A stretch of DNA of 64,000 nucleotides from Janthinobacterium sp. (lineage in GTDB: Bacteria > Pseudomonadota > Gammaproteobacteria > Burkholderiales > Burkholderiaceae_D). Shown here in pieces: positions 27,835 through 35,609 of the stretch. The position numbers and the translations under genes are program-made. The DNA is taken from contig PKWL01000135.1 in NCBI GenBank assembly GCA_003133225.1, forward strand, positions 32,011 through 96,010. The letters run 5' to 3'. How positions within the stretch are numbered: the first letter of the stretch is position 1; each line of letters begins with the position of its first letter. The notes beneath the pieces were generated by a model. That model saw only the letters and a list, made by a program, of their open reading frames with translations. It made no database searches and had not been told where the DNA came from.

Positions 27835-30015
27835 TCAAGAAAAAATGGATTCGTCGGCAAGCTGACGAGAACAACGAATGAGCGCGGCCACGTCCAGTAT
27901 CAGCGAGACGCCGCCGTCGCCCAGAATGGTGGCGCCGGAAATGCCAATCACCTTGCGGTAATTCGACTCCAGGTTCTTGACCACTACCTGCTGCTGGCCC
28001 ACCAGGTCGTCGATGAACAAGCCGGCCTTGCGGCCTTCTGCCTCGACGATCACCACGATGCCCTGGCACGGGTCGGTAAAGCGCGGCGTGATGCCGAACA
28101 TCTGGTACAGCGAAACGAGGGGCAGGTACTCGCCGCGCACTTTGATGACTTGGCCCTTGCCGCTGATGTCCTTAATGTCGGCAGGTGCCGGCTGCAGCGA
28201 CTCGACGACAAAACCGAGCGGCACAATATAGACTTCCTCGCCGACTCGGATCGACATGCCGTCCAAGATGGCCAAGGTGAGCGGCAGCGCGATCGAGATG
28301 GTCGTGCCAAAACCCTTGGCCGAGCGGATCTCGACGGTGCCGCCCATGGCCGTGATGTTGCGCTTCACCACGTCCATGCCGACCCCGCGCCCGGAGACAT
28401 CGGTCACGCTTTCGGCGGTCGAAAAACCCGGCGCAAAAACGAGCTGCCAGACCTCGCGGTCAGTCATGGCGTCCGACACATTTAAGCCCTGCTGCAGCGC
28501 CTTCGCCAAAATGCGCTCGCGATTTAGGCCGCCACCGTCGTCCACCACCTCGATCACGATATTACCACCTTGGTGGCTGGCCGAGAGGAGCAATCGGCCC
28601 GCTTCGCTTTTACCGGCCGCAAGGCGAGTGGCCGCTATTTCGATGCCGTGGTCGATGCTATTTCTGACCAAGTGCGTAAGCGGATCGACGATGCGCTCGA
28701 TCAGACCTTTGTCGAGCTCGGTGGCAGCGCCATTGGTCACGAAATCGACTTGTTTGCCCAGCTTGGCGGCCAGGTCGTGCACCATGCGCGGGAAACGGGA
28801 GAACACAAAGTCCATCGGCATCATGCGAATCGACATGACCGCTTCTTGCAGTTCACGCGTATTGCGCGTCAGATGGCTGACACTGCTTAGCAGGCGCTCG
28901 TGCAACATCGGGTCAAGGCCGCCGGCGCGCTGCTCGATCATGGCCTGGGTAATGACGAGTTCACCGATCAGGTTAATGAGCTGGTCGACTTTTTCGATCG
29001 AGACCCGGATCGAGGATGATTCGGCGCCCGCCGCCCCGCCCCGCTCGCTGTCCTTCTTGTGCATCTTCCGCTCGTGCTCGGCCTCGACGGACGGCGCGTG
29101 GGCGCTTCGCGTGGCGGCCGCCGCGGCGCGGATTTGTTCGATCGGCTGGAAAAAACCATAACCGCGGGCGGCATCGCCCGCCTCGCTGGCGGCGGCGCGG
29201 ATTTCTTCGAGCGGCTGGAAGAAGCCGTAAGCGCCGGCGCCCCCTTCGGCCGGCTGGGCCGGGTCGATGACGCCGCCCTGTTCGTTTTTCCCGCCGGCGC
29301 CGGGCGCGCGCTCTAGCTCCTCTGGCGCGGCGCTCGCGGGCGGCACCTGCGACACCTTCAGATCAACAGTATCGATCACAAATGAGCAGATCGCGATGAT
29401 GTCGTCCAAGCTTTCGTGCGTGGTGACGAGCATGGCGTGCCGCTCGCCGTCTAGCGCCAGCACCGTCACCGCGCCCAGCAAACCCAGTTCGGCCGCCAGC
29501 GCGGCGAGCTCGCGCTCGACCATCGGCGGCAGCTCGAGTCGGTAGCAACGCGCGCCCGCCTCGCAAAAAGGGGCGCTCTCTTCGGGCTGCGGCGACGCCG
29601 GCGCAGATAGCGTTAGCGCCGCTGGCGCGGCCAGCGACAACTTTTGCAGCATCACGCGCACATTGGCCACCGCGTCTTGGTCCACTGGGGTGGCCAGATG
29701 GTGGCCGTCGAGCTGCATCTTCAAGATGTCCTTGGCGGCCAGGAAGGCTTCGACGTGCTCGCTCGTGAGCGCCATCTGGCCCTGGCGGATGCGATCGAGC
29801 AGCGACTCTAGGATGTGCGTCACTTCCGTCATATCAGTGAGGCCAAACGTGGCGGCGCCGCCCTTGATAGAGTGCGCCGTACGGAACACGGCGTTCAGGT
29901 CTTCGGCGTCGGGCGCCGTCACCTCGACTGCCAGCAGTAGGCGCTCCATTTCCGCCAGCAGTTCCTCGGCCTCATCGAAAAAAACCTGGAAGAACTGGCT
30001 AATATCGATGGTCAT
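27835..30015 (-). CDS. cheA: chemotaxis histidine kinase CheA
   Basis: 726 residues. P1 Hpt domain 1-110 with phospho-His48 ('AHSIKGGAATFG'); a P2-like domain about 155-222; a long linker 223-335; dimerisation P3 ('SIRVSIEKVDQLINLIGELVI' region from 335); P4 ATPase with 'HLVRNSIDHGIE' and the 'GRGVGMDVV' lid; CheW-like P5 to the end. The linker holds a duplicated segment, AYGFFQPLEEIRAAA (262-276) and GYGFFQPIEQIRAAA (285-299), encoded by a direct DNA repeat near 29133-29165 and 29195-29230. Start ATG 30015 follows GGGAGGAG. It phosphorylates CheY, CheB and probably the CheY-like protein encoded just upstream. Confidence 0.97.
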   Translation of the reverse strand: MTIDISQFFQVFFDEAEELLAEMERLLLAVEVTAPDAEDLNAVFRTAHSIKGGAATFGLTDMTEVTHILESLLDRIRQGQMALTSEHVEAFLAAKDILKMQLDGHHLATPVDQDAVANVRVMLQKLSLAAPAALTLSAPASPQPEESAPFCEAGARCYRLELPPMVERELAALAAELGLLGAVTVLALDGERHAMLVTTHESLDDIIAICSFVIDTVDLKVSQVPPASAAPEELERAPGAGGKNEQGGVIDPAQPAEGGAGAYGFFQPLEEIRAAASEAGDAARGYGFFQPIEQIRAAAAATRSAHAPSVEAEHERKMHKKDSERGGAAGAESSSIRVSIEKVDQLINLIGELVITQAMIEQRAGGLDPMLHERLLSSVSHLTRNTRELQEAVMSIRMMPMDFVFSRFPRMVHDLAAKLGKQVDFVTNGAATELDKGLIERIVDPLTHLVRNSIDHGIEIAATRLAAGKSEAGRLLLSASHQGGNIVIEVVDDGGGLNRERILAKALQQGLNVSDAMTDREVWQLVFAPGFSTAESVTDVSGRGVGMDVVKRNITAMGGTVEIRSAKGFGTTISIALPLTLAILDGMSIRVGEEVYIVPLGFVVESLQPAPADIKDISGKGQVIKVRGEYLPLVSLYQMFGITPRFTDPCQGIVVIVEAEGRKAGLFIDDLVGQQQVVVKNLESNYRKVIGISGATILGDGGVSLILDVAALIRCSRQLADESIFS

Positions 30016-30052
30016 GTTATGGACTCCTCCCTGTCGTTTGCTGTCATTGGGC

Positions 30053-30418
30053 TTAACCGATGACCTTATTGACTACCTCGATTAGGCGCTGCGGATCGAA
30101 TGGCTTCACCAGCCAACCATTCGCTCCCGCGGCGCGGCCCTTCGCTTTCATCTCGTCCGACGACTCCGTGGTCAGCATCAGGATCGGCACTTTTTGGTAC
30201 CCGGGCAATTCGCGCAAGAGTTTAATCAGCTGCAGGCCGTCCATGCGCGGCATGTTCTGATCCGTCAGAACCAAATCCACGGTATGCAGTTTCGCCTTGT
30301 CCAGGCCATCTTGGCCATCGACGGCTTCGACCACCACGTGACCGGCCGCCTTCAGGCTGAATGCGACCATTTGCCGCAGTGAGCTTGAATCATCAACTGC
30401 AAGTATTGTTTTAGCCAT
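30053..30418 (-). CDS. second CheY-type response regulator
   Basis: 121 residues, a single receiver domain. Start ATG 30418 (MAKTILAVDDSSSL); the open frame to 30517 overlaps the upstream gene. Acidic pair Asp9/10, phospho-site Asp53 ('LTDQNMPRMDG'), Thr83/84 and Lys105 ('GWLVKPFDP') are intact. The residues around the C-terminal helix (QRLIEVVNKVIG) differ from the FliM-binding CheY at 23931-24329. Its place between the CheZ-like gene (56 bases upstream) and cheA (37 bases downstream) suggests it is phosphorylated by CheA; it could be a phosphate sink or have its own target. Confidence 0.93.
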   Translation of the reverse strand: MAKTILAVDDSSSLRQMVAFSLKAAGHVVVEAVDGQDGLDKAKLHTVDLVLTDQNMPRMDGLQLIKLLRELPGYQKVPILMLTTESSDEMKAKGRAAGANGWLVKPFDPQRLIEVVNKVIG

Positions 30419-30474
30419 CTGTCTTCTCACTTTGATTGAATTTTGGGCAGGACTGCCCCTGTATTGCAGGGCCC

Positions 30475-31023
30475 CTAAAACAACTCGATGTCGCCACTTT
30501 CCAAATGCTGCTGACAAACAACCTGGCGCAGCTCGCTGCGCAATTCCAAGCTCTGGTTGGTCAAGGCGATGCCGACTTCGCCCAGCAGCACGGCAATTTC
30601 CTCGTGGTTGCTATCGGGCGCCATCTCGGCGCCATGCACCCCTAGCGTGCCCAGAACGTCGCGCATGCCGCCCACCCGTTTTAGGGTGCGCTCGAGCAGC
30701 TGGCTGGTCATATCCTGAAACTGCAAGCTGGTGATGGCGGCGTTGACATGTTGGCCCACTTCCGCTTGCACCGCACCAAGGCTGGCGCGCGCGGCCATGC
30801 TTGGTGCGCCGCCAGCGAGCAGGAAATCGATCGTGGCCTGCTGGGTGCAAACGGCAGCATGGATCGCCATGAAATTGGCCGACAGCTTGTCGATCGCCTC
30901 GTCTAGTAGCAAACTTGTCTGTATCAGATCAGTTTCCACTTCGGTCAAATGCTTAGTGCCATGCGCCGACATGCATGACAACAGGCGTTTCACGTGGGAA
31001 CCGAGGATTTTTTTATTCGTCAT
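30475..31023 (-). CDS. CheZ-like helical protein, probable CheY phosphatase
   Basis: 182 residues, all helical, no signal peptide. Residues 100-117, 'LQFQDMTSQLLERTLKRV', match the CheZ active helix (D-F-Q-D-L-T-G-Q-V-I-K-K): Asp104 and Gln108 keep the D-x-x-x-Q spacing of the acidic and catalytic residues. The rest is not CheZ-like in sequence. The protein ends SGDIELF, resembling the tail of CheD and placed like the CheY-binding peptide of CheZ. It lies between motB (39 bases) and the CheY-like gene (56 bases), and may dephosphorylate that regulator. Function is inferred from the motif and context. Confidence 0.7.
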   Translation of the reverse strand: MTNKKILGSHVKRLLSCMSAHGTKHLTEVETDLIQTSLLLDEAIDKLSANFMAIHAAVCTQQATIDFLLAGGAPSMAARASLGAVQAEVGQHVNAAITSLQFQDMTSQLLERTLKRVGGMRDVLGTLGVHGAEMAPDSNHEEIAVLLGEVGIALTNQSLELRSELRQVVCQQHLESGDIELF

Positions 31024-31062
31024 TGAAAGTCTCGTTTGTCGGGCTCACCGTGGCAGCGCGCG

Positions 31063-31995
31063 CTATTTTTTGGCGGCGGCCGCAGCGAGCGCCGGCCGTC
31101 CAGCGGCCACCTGCGCCGGCACGTCGAGCGCCGCGCCATCGCGCAACACGTTTTCTTCCGTAGCCTTGTTCATGACGATGATGCTGATGCGCCGGTTAAT
31201 CGGATTAAAGGGATTCTTGCGGTCCAGATGGGCCGCAGAAGCCAAGCCCACTACGCGCAAAATCTTCGTTTCATCCATGCCGCCGAGAATTAGCTCGCGC
31301 CGTGAGGCGTTGGCGCGATCTGCCGACAGCTCCCAGTTGCTGTAACCAACGTCGCTCAAATAGGGTGTCGAATCCGTGTGGCCGGACAGTCCCACCTTGT
31401 TAGGCACGTCGTTTAGCACCTGCCCGATCGCATGCAAAATTTCGCGCGTGTACGGCTGCAAATCGGCCTTGGCCAGTGCAAACATCGGTCGGTTCTTCTC
31501 GTCAACGATCTGAATTCGCAAGCCTTCGCTGGTAATGTCGAGCAACAACTGGTTCTTGAACTTGCGTAGGGCCGGATTGGTCTCGATGGTGGCCTCGATC
31601 TTCGCTTTCAGCGTCTGCAGGCGCTGCCCTTCCTCGCGCTCGAGAGCCGCTTTGGCCGCTTTCAAGTCGTAGGTTTTTTTTTGCAACGGGTCCTCGGCTT
31701 TTTTGACCTGCCCGTCTTTGCGCGTCAGGTCGGTGCCGCCGCCCTGGATCACCGACGAGCTGTCACCGCTACCCGAACCGCCCCCCATGGCCACTTTCAG
31801 CGGCGTCTTAAAAAAATCGGAAATGCCGCTCAAATCGCCCTTGGTGGTGGACCCAAGCAGCCACATCAGCAAGAAAAACGCCATCATCGCCGTCACGAAA
31901 TCGGCATAGGCAATCTTCCATGCGCCGCCGTGATGGCCGCCGTGACCTTTTTTGATGCGTTTGACAATAATTGGCCGCAAGCCCTCATCTGCCAT
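31063..31995 (-). CDS. motB: flagellar motor stator protein MotB
   Basis: 310 residues; ATG 31995 (MADEGLRPIIVKRI) or the adjacent ATG 31998. One membrane helix (about 28-50, 'AYADFVTAMMAFFLLMWLL') with proton-carrying Asp32, the E. coli position. A flexible plug/linker follows, then an OmpA-like peptidoglycan-binding domain with 'GLSGHTDSTPYLSDVG', 'NWELSADRANASRRELIL' and 'NPINRRISIIV'. The C-terminal Ala-rich tail is variable. It pairs with MotA, about 40 bases upstream. Confidence 0.97.
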   Translation of the reverse strand: MADEGLRPIIVKRIKKGHGGHHGGAWKIAYADFVTAMMAFFLLMWLLGSTTKGDLSGISDFFKTPLKVAMGGGSGSGDSSSVIQGGGTDLTRKDGQVKKAEDPLQKKTYDLKAAKAALEREEGQRLQTLKAKIEATIETNPALRKFKNQLLLDITSEGLRIQIVDEKNRPMFALAKADLQPYTREILHAIGQVLNDVPNKVGLSGHTDSTPYLSDVGYSNWELSADRANASRRELILGGMDETKILRVVGLASAAHLDRKNPFNPINRRISIIVMNKATEENVLRDGAALDVPAQVAAGRPALAAAAAKK

Positions 31996-32038
31996 CACAA
32001 TTCCTAACTGTCGAGGTCAATCCATGCATGGAGCGGGC

Positions 32039-32899
32039 TCATTTTGCTTTTGCTTTTTTAATATGAACTTCCAGTTCGCTAAAGGTGGGGCGTTCCGTCG
32101 AAAAGAGAACCTTGCGGCCAAACTCAACCGCCAAGGCGGGCGCGTAGCCATTCAGGCTGGCCAAAAGGGTCACTTTGACGCAATGAAACATCTTGCTCGA
32201 CTCCTCCAACTTTTGCTCCAACAGCGTGGCGAGCGGCCCGACAAAGCCGTACGCTAGCAAAATACCGAGGAAGGTGCCGACCAGGGCGTGCGCAATTAAA
32301 ATGCCCAGTTCGCTTGGTGGAATGCCGACCGACTCCATCGTGTGCACCACGCCCATGACGGCAGCGACGATACCGAACGCGGGCAAGGCATCACCGAGCT
32401 TGGCGATGCAGGCGGCCGGGACCATCCCTTCGTGGTGATGGGTCTCGATTTCATTATCCATCAAGTTTTCGATCTGAAACGCGTCCATGTTGCCAGAGAC
32501 CATCAGGCGCAAATAATCGGTCATGAATTCCACCACATGATGGTCGCCCAAGACGCCCGGGTACTTGCTAAAGAGGGGACTTTCCTGGGGGGCATCAATG
32601 TCACCTTCGATCGACATCAAGCCTTCCTTGCGCACCTTGCTTAGTACCTCGAAGAGCAAGGACATGAGCTCCATGTACAGGTCCTTGTTGTAGACCGACC
32701 CCTTGAACAAAGTCGGCAGAGCTTGCAAGGTCGCCTTGATCGCCTTGCCATTATTGCCCACCAGGAAAGAGCCGACGGCAGCGCCGCCAATCATCAACAA
32801 CTCAACTGGCTGCAACAAGGCGGCCAAGTGGCCACCGGCGAGCGCAAAGCCGCCAAACACCGCGCCGCAAACGAGCACGTAACCAAGAATGACTAACAA
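32039..32899 (-). CDS. motA: flagellar motor stator protein MotA, TTG start
   Basis: 286 residues; proton-channel stator with four membrane helices (about 1-20, 33-50, 170-190 and 200-220) and a cytoplasmic loop between helices 2 and 3. 'GYVLVCGAVFGGFALAGGHL', 'FGIVAAVMGVVHTMES' and 'ALVGTFLGILLAYGFVGPLA' are the MotA blocks. The start is TTG at 32897-32899 (reads MLVILGYVLV, matching the family N-terminus); no ATG or GTG is available nearby, and GGGAG lies nine bases upstream. First gene of the motAB-che run. Confidence 0.97.
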   Translation of the reverse strand: MLVILGYVLVCGAVFGGFALAGGHLAALLQPVELLMIGGAAVGSFLVGNNGKAIKATLQALPTLFKGSVYNKDLYMELMSLLFEVLSKVRKEGLMSIEGDIDAPQESPLFSKYPGVLGDHHVVEFMTDYLRLMVSGNMDAFQIENLMDNEIETHHHEGMVPAACIAKLGDALPAFGIVAAVMGVVHTMESVGIPPSELGILIAHALVGTFLGILLAYGFVGPLATLLEQKLEESSKMFHCVKVTLLASLNGYAPALAVEFGRKVLFSTERPTFSELEVHIKKAKAK

Positions 32900-33083
32900 G
32901 TGCGTGGACTCCCAACGTTAGAACGAGCACAAAGCTCAGAGGGTTATTTATTTGACGGCGCAAAAATGGCAAACACAAGATGCAAAATGCATACCAAAAA
33001 TGGCTCAACATCAATAAATTTACACGTGGAACTACAATAACGTGAGAAAGGCCCCCGGGCAAGCAAATATCGCGGATTATTGC

Positions 33084-33851
33084 TTAAAAGTACCAGACAT
33101 GCAGGGCTGGGGATGCCGATGTGGCGGCAATGGTCTTATCGGGCGCCTTGGCGTCAATCGTGAACTCATGACTTAGCAGCATGGTGCCAGGTCGCATTTC
33201 ACGCTCGGCCTTGAGCCACAGCGCGGCCATCGCCGCCGGCGACAGGTAGGCAAACACCACGTCAAAGGCGCCGAAATTGAGACTTTCATAATCGCCCCAT
33301 GCAAACCTGGCGGCACTCCCCGACAGGCGGGACCGCAAGCGGCTTAGCAGCCACGGCAAGGGTGCCAGCTCGATGCCGCTAAAGTGGGATTCGGGACGGC
33401 GCCGCGCCAGCTCTAGCACCAGGCCGCCCATACCGCTGCCGATATCGATCAAACGCAGGCTGCGCCCGGGCGGAAGCAATTGGAGAACCTGGCGCCAAAC
33501 AGCGGGGCCGGACGGATAAAACGGCACTTGGGTGCGGAAAGTCGCGCCGTACAGGCCCAGCAGAAAAAGAAAACCAAGCAGGAAAACGACGGGCGGTAAG
33601 CGCAGCCCGTTGGCTGCCAACAGCGCCACGGGGAACAGGAACTCGATGGGCCGCCACCAGGGCGCGAGCCCGAATTGATAAGTCAGCAAGGTGGCAAACG
33701 CCCCTTGCACCAGGGCGCAAGACAACAGGGAAACGGGGAAACCGAGGCGAGAGAACAAATAGCTTACAGCCAGCATGGGCAGCAAGGCGAGCGCCTGAAT
33801 CAAGGCGGCCCGCAGGGCGGGCGGGCGCGCAATGTGCGCGGCAAGGCTCAT
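33084..33851 (-). CDS. membrane-anchored class I SAM methyltransferase
   Basis: 255 residues from ATG 33851 (MSLAAHIARPPALRAAL). The first 110 residues hold about four hydrophobic helices ('LALLPMLAVSYLF', 'LSCALVQGAFATLL', 'FPVALLAANGL', 'VVFLLGFLFLLGLYG'). The second half is a methyltransferase with motif I 'RLIDIGSGMGGLVLELARR', an acidic motif II ('SGIELAP') and 'DVVFAYLSP' as motif IV. The frame continues upstream over flhC but without a ribosome site. It lies 35 bases after flhC and before motA on the same strand. The target is unknown; a link to the flagellum or envelope is only suggested by position. Confidence 0.8.
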   Translation of the reverse strand: MSLAAHIARPPALRAALIQALALLPMLAVSYLFSRLGFPVSLLSCALVQGAFATLLTYQFGLAPWWRPIEFLFPVALLAANGLRLPPVVFLLGFLFLLGLYGATFRTQVPFYPSGPAVWRQVLQLLPPGRSLRLIDIGSGMGGLVLELARRRPESHFSGIELAPLPWLLSRLRSRLSGSAARFAWGDYESLNFGAFDVVFAYLSPAAMAALWLKAEREMRPGTMLLSHEFTIDAKAPDKTIAATSASPALHVWYF

Positions 33852-33885
33852 GCCAAGCCCCGTGCGCCGCTGCGCCAACCAAAAA

Positions 33886-34443
33886 TCACGTCGCTGGCGC
33901 CAGCGTCCGCGCACTGGCGTCTTTGGATTTTTTGGTTTTGCCGGCGCGCGACGGCATGTGACACAGGCCGCACACATAATCGGCGTGCAAGTCGAGGCTG
34001 TGGACGACAAATTTGCCGCTGCACTTGCCGCAAGGCGCCATCGCCATCATTTTGCTGCTAAAGAAGCGCACCAAGGTCCAAGCCCGGGTCAGCGACAATA
34101 ACGGCTCTTCACCGGACTCGGGCGGCATTTGCTCCAGATAGAGTTTGTAGGCCTTCATGACCGCTTCGATCCCGCTGGCCTCGGTATGCTCGATCAGAAA
34201 TCGATGAATATTGATAAACAGCGAGGAATGAATGTTCGGCTGCCAAGTGATGAACCAGTCGGTCGAAAACGGCAACATCCCTTTGGGCGGCGAGACGCCT
34301 TTTAATTCCTTGTACAAATTGAGCAGCCGTTCGCGCGAGAGGCTCACTTCCGTTTCCAGCAGTTGCAAACGAGCGCCAAGCTGAATGAGTTCGATGGCAA
34401 CGCGGATTTCATGGGCTTCCGACACAACACTTTTTTTGGCCAT
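33886..34443 (-). CDS. flhC: flagellar master regulator subunit FlhC
   Basis: 185 residues; with FlhD forms the hetero-hexamer that activates class II flagellar promoters. The zinc site Cys138-x-x-Cys141 and Cys158-x-x-Cys161 ('APCGKCSGKFV', 'DYVCGLCHMPSRAG') is intact. 'LARLLQ..' type N-terminal helices read 'AIELIQLGARLQLLETEVSL'. The C-terminal tail is basic (GKTKKSKDASAR). It starts 48 bases after flhD. Confidence 0.97.
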   Translation of the reverse strand: MAKKSVVSEAHEIRVAIELIQLGARLQLLETEVSLSRERLLNLYKELKGVSPPKGMLPFSTDWFITWQPNIHSSLFINIHRFLIEHTEASGIEAVMKAYKLYLEQMPPESGEEPLLSLTRAWTLVRFFSSKMMAMAPCGKCSGKFVVHSLDLHADYVCGLCHMPSRAGKTKKSKDASARTLAPAT

Positions 34444-34491
34444 CTTTTCTGCTCCGGGCGATGCAGTTGCTACTGCATGACACTATTAATT

Positions 34492-34809
34492 TTAGGCAAT
34501 TTCTTCGACGGCTTGGCCAGCCATCAAGATGGCGGCGTGGGACTGGGCCAGCACGCGGTCTTTATTGTAGTTCGTCAACATCGACAGGATCGCGCCATCG
34601 TCGAAGCGGAAACGCGCCAGCATCATGTTACCGCCTGCCAACTTGAGGATTTGGGCGTTGCTCATGCCTTCGATTAATTCTGCGATGTCGGCCGCGATGC
34701 CCAGACGAAAAATAGCCGTGACCTTGTCAGAGCGGATCATTTGTTGCGCCAGCATCAGGTAGCTTAAGTTTGCGTCGCGAATTTCAGCCATCATGTCGTT
34801 AGCAGTCAT
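34492..34809 (-). CDS. flhD: flagellar master regulator subunit FlhD
   Basis: 105 residues from ATG 34809 (MTANDMMAEIRDANL). AAGGAG abuts an in-frame ATG at 34815 with no spacing, while the ATG at 34809 is six bases away, so I choose the latter. 'LSYLMLAQQMIRSDKVTAIF', 'RLGIAADIAELI' and 'MSNAQILKLAGGNMMLARFR' are FlhD blocks. Upstream lies about 790 bases without genes, so long upstream regulation of the master operon is plausible. FlhDC probably controls motA onward. Confidence 0.96.
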   Translation of the reverse strand: MTANDMMAEIRDANLSYLMLAQQMIRSDKVTAIFRLGIAADIAELIEGMSNAQILKLAGGNMMLARFRFDDGAILSMLTNYNKDRVLAQSHAAILMAGQAVEEIA

Positions 34810-35177
34810 TTCCATCTCCTTGGTGCCGTTGTTTATATTGCCAATGAGATACATTCTGATGGAGAACGTAACTATTGAATATAGGCAACTCCCTGTATTT
34901 TTGGTCAGACAACGGCAGACGCGACCCGTCAGTGTTTGTCTTACAAACACCGACCGATCATGGTCGCACGCCCCTGGGGACGCGGAAATAGCGCGGGTGA
35001 AAGGTCAAAATCGAACTTCCAGCCTGAAGTGGGAAACGGCATTTCTTGCAACGTTTTTGTCTTAGCTCAACTCTATATCGACATGAATTCGGAGAACTTT
35101 AGGGTCAATTTGAAAATAATTTAATCATTTCCCGCTCTCCTAGTATTCTTTACGGCGCCGACGACGGGAACTTTAGG

Positions 35178-35205
35178 AAATTTTTTAAATTTTTTAAATT
35201 TTTTC
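35178..35205. repeat. AT-rich tandem repeat, unit AAATTTTTT
   Basis: Three consecutive copies of a nine-base AAATTTTTT unit, in a stretch of pure A/T. Such A-tract arrays with near-helical spacing can bend DNA; it lies about 370 bases upstream of flhD. Confidence 0.8.
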
Positions 35206-35424
35206 CGCACGCCCCCGCATGGAGCAGCGAAGCGGCGGTGGGCATGGCGAGCGCCGGGACCGCCCCCAGGTGGAGCGGGCGACTCGCCATGGGTAGGCTA
35301 TAGGCCACAGGCCGCGCGCCGAGAAGCTCCAGCTTAGCGGCAGGCGGGGCGTCCGCCAGACTGTGCGCCGCACGCACCAGAAAAACGTGGGCCGACGCCG
35401 AGCCGCCAGTGAAAAACGCCGAGG

Positions 35425-35466
35425 CATGGGAAAACGCAGGAAAACGCAGGAAAATGCAGGAAGGTC
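35425..35466. repeat. tandem repeat, unit about AAAACGCAGG
   Basis: Three near-identical ten-base units (GGAAAACGCA, GGAAAACGCA, GGAAAATGCA, then GGAAGG). No coding role is apparent. Confidence 0.75.
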
Positions 35467-35609
35467 CCCGAAGCCAAGTGCTGCCGCTGGCAACACCCGT
35501 GCTTGGGTCTTTGAACCGCGATCAATTCCTGGGCCGTCGCAGGAGATGAGGCGCCAAGCGCCAGATTGATCGAAACAGGGGCGGCTGCGGCCGCCCCACC
35601 CAGCCAAAA

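Larger units (their letters stand above)
34810..35609. other. long intergenic stretch between flhD and htpG
   Basis: About 800 bases. The half next to flhD (34816-35150) is AT-richer than most of the window and should contain the flhDC promoter and operators, though no clear sigma70 pair was found. The half next to htpG is GC-rich and contains two tandem repeats (35178-35205 and 35425-35466). Open frames on both strands have no recognisable product. Confidence 0.5.
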
